A stretch of 64,000 nucleotides of DNA from Chrysogorgia sp. JL179-B06 (lineage: Eukaryota; Cnidaria; Anthozoa; Scleralcyonacea; Chrysogorgiidae), in contig JAYKKM010000216.1 of NCBI GenBank assembly GCA_035772405.1, positions 2,478,501-2,542,500 of the forward strand. The letters run 5' to 3'. The first letter of the stretch is position 1, and each line of letters starts with the position of its first letter. The position numbers and the translations under genes are program-made. A model generated the notes under the pieces. It saw only the letters and a list, made by a program, of their open reading frames with translations. It was not told the DNA's origin and ran no database searches. Shown here in pieces: positions 1-13,000 of this stretch.

Positions 1-639
1 TGTTTTGTCTTTTAACTGTACGCGTGTGCATCTTTTGAATGGTCCAATATATTACTTGCCGATCAAGACGATCGCCAACCCTGCTTTTCCGCCGATCATA
101 AACAATTTCTTGCCGATCATTGATCGGCGCTTATTTCGATCCCTGAATAAACTACAACTTAGACTCGTTTGCGAAGTCTGTACGGGAAAAATACTTTCTC
201 GTACACACCTCGCACTCATAAGTACTAACTCACTATAGATTATATGCATAATATTCTTATTGTTCCTTGTAGCGTCTTCAAGAGACAATTAGTAAATCTT
301 CCCCCTCTCTTGGACGCGATGCTGATTATATGAAATCGGTGAGCGTATGCGAAACTACTACATGTATAAGAAATAGAACTATGATAACTACATAAAACTA
401 TTATTTTGTAAAAAGAAAAGACGTAAGTACGACTAGCAGCAGTCGAAAATGGTTAAAGTGCCCATAACCTCAAAATGTTTTATTGTCTTGTTTGGAAGAA
501 CTTTTAAAATGATAAAGTAACTTCTTTTGAAGATTTTCGTTTCTTTGCTTTCTTTTTGAGATATATCAGTTTGTTTGATATGCAAATGTCTGGAATTTCG
601 TCATACATGCATAATGACTTATTGGAGAAATGTGTTTAT
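1..639. other. USP14 intron, nothing recognised
   Basis: No coding exon, RNA or recognised repeat seen in these bases beyond a locally repeated GCCGATCA motif (57-130). Confidence 0.4.
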
Positions 640-880
640 TTTTTTTGAGGTCCGTAACTCAGGTCCGTAACTAAAATAGAGCCTTTTGATTGGCTGAGTA
701 CGAGGTCCGTATCACACCAGTACGGACCTCTCGCAACTTTTCGCGCCAAAAAATTGCAATTTTTTTGACTTTGCTCGAAAAAAATAAACACGTTATTTAC
801 CGTTTTGGTCGGTCCGTACTGGAAAAACATTTTCCCTCAGTCACAGAAGCGGCTCTCGACCTTCGGTCTCGGATCTTTTA
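640..880. mobile_element. MITE-like repeat with GGTCCGTA motifs and GATTGGCT box
   Basis: Contains opposed AGGTCCGTA/TACGGACCT copies, TTTGATTGGCTGAGTACGAG and CGGTCCGTACTGGAAAAA. The same modules occur at 19180-19790 and partly at 42805-42850, in the same order. Confidence 0.6.
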
Positions 881-1026
881 AAATTGTACCAATTTGCACT
901 CATCTAATGGCTCGTGAAGTTTTGGCATAATTTTCAAATATCACTCGTAATGTAGTTCATAAATTGCACTCGCTATCATTTGATAACCTATACTAATTGA
1001 TTGTATGGTTTGTGTTTCTCTTTCAG

Positions 1027-4000
1027 TCTTTGTTAGTGCGTCTGCCAGCTTATCTTTCCATACAGTTCGTTCGTTTCTATTATAAAGAAAAGGAGAAAAT
1101 AAATGCCAAAATTCTGAAGGTACGAAGTTATGTAGTTGCTTTGGTAATGGTTAGAACAGTGATAGTGATGATGTTGGTGATGATGATGATGATGATGATG
1201 GTGATGGTGATGATGATGGTGATAATGACGATGATGATGGTGATGGTGGTGGATGACGATGACGACGACGATGGTAATAATCAAGATGGTGATGTTGGTG
1301 ATGTTGGTGATGATGGTGGTGATGGTGGTAGATGGTGGATGATGACGACGACATGATGTTGGTGGTAATGTTGACGATGACGTTGGTAGCGAAGTGATTA
1401 TGGTCATGATGAAGGTGACTATCAAGACGATGTTGGTGCCGACGATGGTAATAATCAAAATGGTGATGATGATGATGATGTTGATTACAACAATGACGAT
1501 GATTTGTTTATGATAATGACGATCTTATATGTTTAATCATTTTGTTTTGTAGGATGTAAAATTTCCGTTAATTCTGGACGTGTTTGATCTCTGTTCTCCA
1601 GAACTTCAGAAAAAAATTATACCAACGAGGGACAGATTTAAGGTTCGAGATGATACGAAACTAGAGGAAGAGAAGGTACATGTAATTATTTTCTACATTT
1701 TGTAATCTTCGAAAGCATAGCCACAAAATTCACGCGTTTAATAACGGGTCTTTATTCAAAAATATAAAACTTGCTATATATACTTACTATGACGTAAGAG
1801 TTGTACAACATGTAAATATATACAATATTCTCTAACAGGTTTATACAATAATAATATAATAATTTACACCTTTTCACCGTTTGACCAGCTGTTGTGGTCT
1901 AGTGGTTACCACCGTACACATGTCTATGAGCTGGGAGACCCGGGTTCAAATCTTGGCTCGGACCACCTTAAATTAATTGAGGAGAAAGTGCTGCCTTTGC
2001 AACAACACCAGCAAATGGTAAGACTTTCGGGTCTTCCCGGAAAACGACCTTAAATCGTAGGCCCTCGGAATCCCTATCAGTTGGGTTTTCCGTTCACCTA
2101 AGAGTGATAAACTGAATAGTTGAACGCTTAAAACATGAGCCTCTGGCTCGCATAAATATGGTAACCTTATCCTGTGTGATCGACTGTAAATAAATCATAC
2201 TCGTACTCGTATACTCGTACTCGTACTCGTACTCGTACTCATACTCATATCCATACTCATACTCATACTCGTACTCGTACTCGTACTCGTACTCGTACTC
2301 GTACTCGTACTCGTATAGCTCGTACTCGTACTCATAATCGTACTCATACTCTTATATATCCAAAACGCAGCCTACGCTGCACTCTACTTTTTACTCCTTG
2401 GTCAAAACGTTGCTTAACGAGAAGGGAAGCGATTGGGATTGTCCACTAAAACCTGCAATCTGAATTGCTTCGTGAGCAGGGCCGCCGAGAGGTTATAACG
2501 TTTGTTCTCATGCAACTCACATGTTTAATAATGTATTTAGGAAGCAAAACTAGAAAATAAGAAAGCAAGACAAGAAGCGACAGAGGTTGATAAAAACGAG
2601 AAAAAAGAATACGAGCCTCATTGGTTCCCTGAGGGTAAGTCTGCTTTTTAAATGAATTTCCATGTTCGTATACTGTGAGATATAAACACGCGGGAAGTTG
2701 TGAGACTTTCGAAAAGATAAAGATACTTGCTTTTCTCAAGTCTCACATCATCCCGCGTTTTTATATCGGGAAGTCTCACAACATCCCGCGTGTTTATATC
2801 GGGAAGGAAGTCTCACGCGACATTTCGCGTGTTTATATCGGGAAGTCTCACAACATCCCGCGTTCTCGGTTTCGGCACCAAAACTGTGGAATTCATTACC
2901 ACAGGAAATTAGAAGCTTTGATATGTTGGGTAATTTTAAGTCAGCAGTTAAGACTTTTCTTTTTTAAAATTAATAGTTTATTTTTTGTTCAGTGGGAAAA
3001 TATGTAGTAGGCTTTATCTTATAATGAAACTGTAATAAGTTTTATAAGTAAATTTAAGAATATATTGTTGTAAGAGCATTGAGACTATTGTATAATGCTC
3101 CTAATACGTCTATATTATTATTATTATTATTATTTTATATCGGGAAATCTCACAACATCCCGCGTGTTTATATCGGGAAGTCTCACGACATCCCGCGTGT
3201 TTATATCGGGAAGGAAGTCTCACAACATCTCGCGTGTTTATACCGGGAAGTCTCACAACAACCCGCAAAGTCCTACACACTGAAAAAACTCCATTCCTTA
3301 CTCCCAATTGCTATACTTACACCGAATTCTTGGCTCCGCTTGAAATGAACGTACCTGGCTACCGAATTGCCCCTCTTATTTCAAACCTGTGTTTTATCGT
3401 AGGTATGTTGATGACTGTTTTCTGCTTTTTCGTTCCCCTAAATCATACTGTATAACACCGTTTCTTGAATATCTCAATAGCCAAAACTCTAACGTATCTT
3501 TTACTTAAAAAAGTGACGTTAACAATACTTTGCCTTTCCTTGATATTTCTATAACGCGGTGCAATGGTTCTTTTTCTTCTTCTTCATTGTTTCAAAAGCC
3601 TACTTTTACTCGTCGATATACCAATTTTAATAGTTTCATTCCTTCTGTATGTAGAAGAGGTTTGATCTCGACCCTTCTTAATCGCTATTTTCACATCTGC
3701 TCATACTCTCTTTGGAAAACCAAATTCAAACCCTTAAAAAGTTCTTACTTAATAGATATCCTGCCTGTATTCGCCGCTTTTTAGATAAGATTCATTCACC
3801 CTCCCCTGAAGTCTCCCTTGCTCCCAAGAAGCTTATTTACTTCTGTCTCCCTTTTACTGGACAACATAGCCTTGAACTTTGCACTCGGATTCGGAAGCAT
3901 GCTCTAGTGCTTTTAACCTTCGCATTGTTCCGCCTCTCTCTTCGATTATCTCATTTTTTTACCTTTAATGACAAGATTCCCAAGTCTGTGAGATCTCGTG

Positions 4001-7000
4001 GTTGAGATCCTAGCGAGTTATGTATATATAATGGTGGTAATGCCAGGAGAAGAATCAGGGGTATATTACAAGTAATATTTGGCAGATTTATGGTAGGGGA
4101 GTGGATGTGGTGGGGGATAGGGATGGCATGAAAACCCGGGGGTTAGGGTTAGAAAACTCGTTAGGCGGGGGGTTGGGGTTAGGATCTTTGTTGTTTTGGG
4201 ATTAGCGGTTATTTGTTAATGTAGACATCATACATTCACAGCTACGTGTTACCAATCATGTAGACTGTCTACATTAACTAGGTGGAGACTGGGTTGATAA
4301 AACACACATTGCAGTCTATACGACTGAATTTCGTGTATGCATTACAATATAAATATAAATATACAAAATATTAATATATGAAATATATTATATATTTATA
4401 AATATACAAAATATTAATATATGAAATATATGTAGTATATAATAATTAAAAATAGCATATGGGAAAATTATTCAAACAGTATTTACATGCTGTAACTGAT
4501 AATAAATGATTTCCTATACCGATCTGTTCTACAGGTACATACAGGAGTATTAAAAAGTCTCTTATTTCTCAGATGTTTGTAATTGCTTGACCTAGGCGGT
4601 AAAAGTTCTGCAAGTTTGTGATCTTTGTTATTAATAATATCATTAAATAAGTGAGCAGATAGTAGTTCGCGTCTAGAAGATATTGTAAATGCCGGCCTTA
4701 ACTAACGCCTCTCTATACTTCAAATCAGGAAAAACAATTCGTCTCTGGATGCGCTCGATTTCATCAGACAGGTAACTAGGAAGGCTGCGGTGGAACAACT
4801 GACATGAATATTCTAGTATTGATCTGATTACACTACAATAAAATAGAATGAGGTCATTGGAATTGATTCCAACTTTTTAGCTGCCTCAGGAGGTACAAGC
4901 GTTTGGCAGCCTTAATGGTAATAATTTCTATATAATCGTTAAAGTCATTCCTTATTGTGACACCAAGAAGTTTAGCTGAGGAGACTCTTTCAAAGTTCAA
5001 GCCGTCTGATTCCAATAGGACATGTAGTGGGGGTGATCTATTGACTCAACGTTAAACTAACCAACGGATTTTGATATTTGGACTGTTCGTGTCGTCTCGA
5101 GAACAATGAAATATTCTCGATGACTTTTGGTGTAGAGCGTAGAGGTTGTGGTTACTGTTGTCTGGTAAAATGTCAAACCATAATTCATCAATGAAATATT
5201 CAATTGAAAAATCTAAGAAAGAAAGCAACCCTGAGCAAGAAACAACGTGGACGTTAATAATTCGTAATTTAACATAAAATCTAACCATGATCACCATTTT
5301 CATTTCCTTAAGTTCCCTGATATCAGTTTGTTGTATGAATCTCTGCTCGGCACCACAATTCTCTTCGAAATTTTAACTCCTATATTTAATATTGCTAAAT
5401 CACTTGAATTGTTTCCGTTCTAAAACGCATAATGACAAGCAAAGAAACATTACTGGAGACTCATTGTCTTACTTCACTGACGCATGTCGTGTTAGAGGAG
5501 GTTCGAGGGATCAATTGAATTGTTTCCACTTTGCCGTCAGTGAGATGTATACAATCGAAGAATGTCTCTTATCCAATTCGTAGCATGCTGTGGAGGAATC
5601 AGATAAAGTAAATACTGCTTTTTGTTGCTTCGTTTGAACATTGATCACACTGTGTCGAATATTTTATCTGGAATGCATCAACACTTTACGTGGAGATTAT
5701 AGAAGAATTTACAGTGTTCCTGCTGTGTAGTTAAAAGTATTCCTTGACTGGCACTTGTGTGTATTTGTGTGTGCACTGTGTGTTGAAATCTCGTGCGTGG
5801 CCTCTTAATAAAGCGTTTGGTGATATAACAATTTCTTGTGGCTCTTCAGCGCGGTGAGTTAACGATCCCTATTTCATTCAGATGTACAACTTGCACTCAA
5901 GAATCTAGCCATCACTCGTTTACAACATTTCACTGCCATAATTGCTGTTGTTATCTGAAATATATTCTACGCTGTTCTCAAGCAATTTGATTGCCGACCT
6001 AACAAAAATCCAACCTCCAACTGGTGTTAACATCGATTTTATCCATCTGCAAAACTACTGGATTAATCGGCCGAATATTTGTATCATATTTCAAGCAATG
6101 TTACCCAGTATCCTCGTTGTCATCTTCGTGGTGCCGCTGGTCTGCCGATTGCTCTCTTTCTATTGGTCCGTATTCACGTTACGTCATCTTCCTCCTGGGC
6201 CATTTCCGCTTCCCTTTTTAGGGAACTTCCACCTGATCGGCCCAAATGTCCACGTGTCGCTGAAGAAGTTGGCGAAGAAGTACGGCGACCTTATGACGGT
6301 TTACTTCGGTAGCGAACGTGGTGTTGTCGTGAGTAGTTCGGAACTGGCTCGCGAGGTTCTCGTGCAGCAGTCGCATGCATTTGGTGGTCGACCGAGGAAT
6401 CTTCCGTACGGTGCCTTGTTGTTTAGTCATTACGGGAAGAACATCGCTTTTCGTGAAATGAATCCGAGATGGCGGAAACAAAGGAAGATATTCCACTCGG
6501 CTGTCAAATCGTTCGGCAGCAATTTACTTGTGCTAGAAAATCAGGTTTGTAGTGTTGTCGAGGATCTAATAGGGACGCTAGGTGATCTCCTGGAGACACC
6601 TAGGGACATCGAGAATGACATTCGCTTGTGCATCTCCAATGTCATCTGCGCTATGACGTTTGGTTCAAAATACGAACAAGACGATGGAGAATTTCTATCG
6701 ATGATGAAAGCAATCGATGTGATTCAACAGTCCGTTTCCCCTGGCAATCTCATCGACATTTTCCCGTTGCTAAGGCGACTGCCAATCCGTCAAATGCAGG
6801 AGCTGAAAGAGGCCGTCGAACTGAAAGACGCGATCGTCGGGCGAAAGTATCACGAGCATGAAGTGGCGCTCGCCGACGACGACGAGGTTCGAGACCTGAC
6901 CGATGCTTTGGTGAAGCAACACCGAAGCGATGCCGACGCGGTTACGACGGATGACGACGTCACGTTATCAGATGAAGAAGTGAAGTTGATAATAAGTGAT

Positions 7001-10000
7001 ATGTTTGTCGCTGGAATTGAGACGAGTGCATCATCAGTACTCTGGGGAATATATTACCTCGTTCGAAATCCCGACACGCAAGAGAGAATCCACAACGAGA
7101 TGCGACAACTCCTCGGACCCAACTCTCCGCCGACATTTCGCGACCGCCGCCGATTGCCATTCCTCCAGGCGACCGTCACGGAAGTGTTCCGATGTAGTTC
7201 CGCTGTGCCGCTTCTCCTGCCGCACCGCGCCGTTTCGGATACCTTGGTCAGCGGTTACCGTATCCCAGAAGGTACTACGGTCTTCATCAACGCTTGGGCA
7301 ATTCACCACGATCCTGAACTCTGGGATAACCCGCATGCCTTCAATCCAGCCCGATTTATCGACAAGAATGGCAGTTATTCTTCTCCAACACCCTTCACGT
7401 TTTTACCGTTCTCGGCCGGGAAGCGCGTCTGTGTTGGCGAAGTCCTTGGCAAAATGGTCGTATTCGTCACGCTTGCCAGGATGTTGTTTTATTACCGTTT
7501 CTCTCTGGCCTCGGACATTAGCTTGGGAACTGATGACGTGAAACCAGCGAGTATTCTTAAACCAGGTCGCTTTAAGGTGTTAGTCGAGAAGCGACAATAA
7601 GAGGATTTACACTAGCATTGTGAAACCATGTATTCTCTAACAACGTTTATTATATGGCACAAGTTACTTCCGGTTAAATCGCGCGCTCTGATTGGCTGAG
7701 ACGCTCTGACAGCCCGGATTACGAGTTTTGACGATAAACTTTTTATAACAATAGCAAAAAATATTTTTTTGAAAAGATGAACCACAATCCGAGGATGAAC
7801 ACTCAGAAAGTGAGTTTTACTATCCTGAAAACTGCAATATCTATCTCTCATAGAAAACGAGGGCGATTTGTCTAATTGTTTTGGTATAAGTTTACAAGTT
7901 TCTAATCCAAGAAACAATTTCACATTTTTCATGAAAAATTGTAATATTCTTTCGAAAACACGCGCCTATTGCAGAGGTTTCCGCGGTTAGTATAATTTCT
8001 GAGCTTAAACGAGTTGTGTTGGCCGATTAGCCAGGAACTTTGAGACGATAGCGCGGTGACTATCACATCACTAGAAAGCATACTTGAAAAAGTGTTTTTT
8101 GTAACCAGACTGAATTTATTCGTTCCAGTCCCCACTCGGAATCATCATTTTGATGTATGGTTTCTAAAACATGATCGTCACTGTGTGTTTTTGAAAGCTG
8201 TGGAGCGTGAAGAAAACATCGAGCATTGCATTTACAAATTATATCTAACACAGTTCAAACTGTATGTTTAGAACTTCTCAATTGAATATTCAGTTCAAGC
8301 CTGAAATTATACTAAAACAATTAGTCACATCAGTCTCGGTGATTATCGTTATATTTACTCTTCGCGGCTCGGTAAATATTCACCGATAATCGAGGTACTT
8401 CAGTGACTAATTGTTAATTAGTAATTCTTGGTAGGAGGATACGTTGTTTCTAGATAGAACATAAACGAAAAGATTAAATTATATATAGAATCTTACACCA
8501 TTCACTTTACGTTAAATTTTCAAGGAAAATGTTTTACCTGTTCATATGTTTATATTTACTGTTAATTTTCATTTGAGCCCAAGGGTTGATATATCTCTTA
8601 TGCACCGAGGTGTAAGATATATATAACGAACTAATATCATCAATGTGTAATGTCACAATTAAAAACTCGTAAAGCATGCCCGAGTTAGCATTTGATGCAT
8701 TAAAAGTAAGTGTGTTGCATAACTTTATTTAGGTGTTAATTTGGTTCTTTGAATTCATGTTGACCGTGTGTATGTAAACCGAAATTTTTCCAAAGAAAAA
8801 TGATGATATCCGACATGTGTTTTTGTTCTTATATACAGTATATAATTATATATATATATAATATTTTCCGAGAGCCTATAGTCACGAGTTCTGTATATAT
8901 GGTGGTGGTAATGCCGGGATAAGATTCTGGGTATATTATAGATAATATTTGGTATTTCACTCGATCAAACTACATGTTGAAAGGATTTATGGTGAAGGAA
9001 AATTTCGAGTGTAGGAATACATACATTTTAAGACCTATATATATATATATATATAGGTAATATTTGGCATTTCACTCGATCAAACTACATCTTGAAAGGA
9101 TTTATGGTGAAGGAAAATTTCGAGTGTTGGAATACATACATTTTAAGACCAAACCGGGACCAGTTGCGAAAAATGCAACTTAGCGGCCTTCCGGCTGGAA
9201 TTGAACCCGCGACCCTGCGATTGCTAGTGCAGTGCTCTGACCAATGAGCTACGGAAGCCGTTGCCGAGAGCCTAGTCACGAGTTCTGTATATATGGTGGT
9301 AATGCCGGGATAAGATTCTGGGTATATTATAGGTAATATTTGGCATTTCACTCGATCAAACTACATCTTGAAAGGATTTATGGTGAAGGAAAATTTCGAG
9401 TGTTGGAATACATACATTTTAAGACCAAATTCCAGCCGGAAGGCCGCTAAGTTGCATTTTTCGCAACTGGTCCCGGTTTGGTCTTAAAATGTATGTATTC
9501 CAACACTCGAAATTTTCCTTCACCATAAATCCTTTCAAGATGTAGTTTGATCGAGTGAAATGCCAAATATTACCTATAATATACCCAGAATCTTATCCCG
9601 GCATTACCACCATATATACAGAACTCGTGACTAGGCTCTCGGCAACGGCTTCCGTAGCTCATTGGTCAGAGCACTGCACTAGCAATCGCAGGGTCGCGGG
9701 TTCAATTCCAGCCGGAATGCCGCTAAGTTGCATTTTTCGCAACTGGTCCCGGTTTGGTCTTAAAATGTATGTATTCCAACACTCGAAATTTTCCTTCACC
9801 ATAAATCCTTTCAAGATATATATATATATAGTTGATTTCAATGCAGAAAATAAAAAACGAATTAGGTATCTCTTTAAAGTTATTCATCTATAAAAGTACG
9901 GCATATAAATGCGCAGCTATAGAGTAAAAATGAAGCGAAACGTACTAATGGTGAAGAAAGTAAGGTAATAGCAAAATCTCAAGACGAAAATAGCGAGATG

Positions 10001-13000
10001 AAAATAGCGAAACGAAAATGAACCAAAATCCATATAATACGGGAAAGTATTTGCCTTGAGTTTTTTTACGCAAAGAGAGTAGAGGAAACTTCTGTTCGAT
10101 TTCTTTCCCTTTTTGTCTTCAGATGTTGGTTCAAACAACAGTGGTCTTTACGAGCTTCAAGCTGTACTCACTCATCAAGGAAGGTCTTCATCTTCTGGCC
10201 ATTATGTCGCGTGGATAAGAAGGAACGAAGGTACGGCAACATAAGTTTTTGTTGATGATGAGAACAGATCATCATCTATATCGTCTCTAGTCCGTCAGCC
10301 AGCCAGCCAGTCAGTCAGTCAGTCAGTCAGTCAGTCAGTCAGTCAGTCAGTCAGTCAGTCAGTCAGTCAGTCAGTCAGTCAGTCAGTCAGTCAGTCAGTC
10401 AGTCAGTTCTATCTCCCTCACTACTGGTATTGCTATTGCTATCTCCATCATTACTGTGGTTGTGTTAATACTGTCCTAATCTCAATCCTATAACCCTAAC
10501 CTTTACCCTAACCTTAATCCTAACCCTAACCGTAGCAAACCTTAATGGATAGGAAACTAGCTGACGTGAGCGTGAAAACCTAGTTGAAAAAACCTAAAAA
10601 AACTAAAGTTGGAACTTTTCGCCTAAAATGAGTAATGGTATAGTCGGATATTCCATCGTAAAGTGGCATTGTTATATTTTTTGGTAGTTTGACTATCATT
10701 TTTAGCTGTATTATTGCTAATAGTTGCGATTTATGGAGATTTTGTGACGTCACGATTTTCAACTATGTTTTCACGCGATCAACTTGTGTCTTAACCAATC
10801 AGCACGCTGGAAATGTCACACGTGATCTTAATTTCCTATCCAGTCTTTCCACTATACATGCCTTAATCTAACGAAAAATAAACACAGACAAAAACAGAAA
10901 AGTCCTTTTGAGTTATCCCTTTTAGCCATCCCCGATTTTCTTGAGAAAGATTCTGGGTTTGAAATTTTGTAAAAAAGTGTTCGAGACTATGCCCCTTATC
11001 TTCTCGTCGTGAAAACAATATTTTATATGGTAATAACCTCTATATAGATGCAGAAGTGAAGTTATATTTTATTCATAATTCAATATTCACGACCACTCAA
11101 GCACTCATGTTTCCATATAATCACGAAAATCACCGACAACGGATTGAAAGTCGCTGACAACGGATTGTTACTTGGGGAGCCATTTTGAAATTAGCCGCAA
11201 AGTGCATTATGGGATACATTTACTGTCGGCGACGACGCAGACAAACACAATTTTGTGTTCCATATCATTGCTACACTGCGACTAGTCGGCGATCAGTTAT
11301 TTCAGTTAGGTATTTTCTTAACTCTTTCCTCAAAAATAAAATGGGTCGTCCCTTCGAGCCAGCCAGCCAAAGCTTGGCTTTATTGGCGTAAACACTTACT
11401 AATCACACAAAAAAGGCATCTTTTAAATACAAACCCGAATTGCGATCGTAAATATCTGTCAGTTAAATTTCTGTTTCCCACGCTTGGCACCGGACTGTTT
11501 AATATTTGCTTTGACATATTAAATTCTACTTTCACACAGCGGGCTCACAGGAAAAGCCTCAAAGGAAACTGCTGTTTCGCAAAGTACCATTTCGCAAAGT
11601 ACCATTTCGCAAAGTACCATTTCGCAAAGTACCATTTCGCAAAGTACCATTTCGCAAAGTACCGTTTCGCAAAGTACCGTTTCGCAAAGTACCGTTTCGC
11701 AAAGTACCATTTCGCAAGGTACCATTTCGCAAGGTACCATTTCGCAAAGTACCATTTCGCAAAGTACCATTTCGCAAAGTACCATTTCGCAAAGTACCAT
11801 TTCGCAAAGTACCGTTTCGCAAAGTACCATTTCACAAAGTACCATTTCGCAAAGTACCATTTCGCAAAGTACCATTTCACAAAGTACCATTTCGCAAAGT
11901 ACCATTTCGCAAAGTACTATTTCGCAAAGTACCATTTCGCAAAGTACCGTTTCGTTTCGTTTCGTTTCGTTTCGCAAAGTACAATAAGCCACTGTCCGCA
12001 GCATGCTATGATGCTAAATCTAAAGAGTTATTACAATACAGTATGCCACGCTGTCAGCCCATAACTAGCCCGAATTAACGCCTATAGCGGGCGTCTTGTT
12101 ATATTGAAGTCGATGAAATAGCCATGATGTATCTTCAAGATATCATTTTTATTCGTCATTCTTTATCATTTTTTATCTTCACACGTGAATATATCATTTC
12201 TTTTTCTGAATAGGAATAAAGCTAGTATTTGTTTCATCGATATTTATATGATAAACTTTACTTACTTATCTTCGTCCAACGCCAGTCAGTGCCATGATAT
12301 AATTCTTCCTCCAGCTCACTCTGTCCAACATAATCGCACGCAGTTCATCACCTTCAAGTCCAGTGTCTTCTTCAAGGACTAATTCTTCAGTGTGGTGTTA
12401 GGGCGCCCAACTCTTCTGTGTACATCCGGTTTCCATAATAACACTCTTCCTGCTGGTTCGTTTGTCTTGCTGCATGACCAGCTAGTGCGAGCCTCCTCTG
12501 CCTTATGATGGTTGATTGGCGAGGATATGACCCATATATACAGTGCCTTGTTAGTGGTGCGTGATTTCCATGATATGTTTTGTACCATCCGCAGCATTCT
12601 GGTGGCAGTTCCATCAATTCGTTTAAAGAGTGATTTCGCTAATGTCCAAGAATCAGAACCATAAAGGAGGCTGGACTCAACAGATGCCTTGAATAATTTC
12701 ATTTTGTTGTTCTTTTGATCGGAATTTAGAGCACCCAAGCTTTGCCAATGCGAGTGTTAACATCGTGAAGTGTGTTTGTGTGGTATATGATAAAAATATT
12801 TGAATATTAAAAAGTAATTGAAGTCTCTTTTTATTAGATTCTTGGATTAAGTGTGATGATGATAAGATTTCCCATGTTACTGCCGATGAAGTTTTAAAAC
12901 TTTCTGGAGGGGGTAAGTAATGCTTGAAGAGTGAGTATCAGGGTAATGCATTGCGCGCTTGTGTTTTTCTCGCCGGCAATTTTGTGGGACGCCTAATTAA

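Noticed and set aside
1033..1458. His- or Asp-rich frames
   Set aside because: Read through the USP14 donor into the GAT repeat.
2737..3275. CRISPR-like array
   Set aside because: 33-bp units abut without unique spacers and the genome is eukaryotic.
5942..6097. N-terminal 52-residue extension of the P450
   Set aside because: Polar, without the membrane anchor expected at the start; the ATG at 6098 gives a canonical 500-residue P450.
9647..9720. tRNA-Ala(AGC) gene
   Set aside because: Anticodon-stem mismatch, extra loop base and imperfect acceptor stem; part of a dispersed SINE with a common body.
9085..9893. Two identical 88- and 112-codon frames
   Set aside because: They are opposite copies of the tRNA-derived SINE.
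10485..10535. Interstitial telomere
   Set aside because: CCTAACC-like words are degenerate and belong to a MITE with a defined end.
11255..12064. 269-codon frame with FAKYH repeats
   Set aside because: Most of it is the 15-bp minisatellite, open in several frames on both strands; the flanks show no protein likeness.
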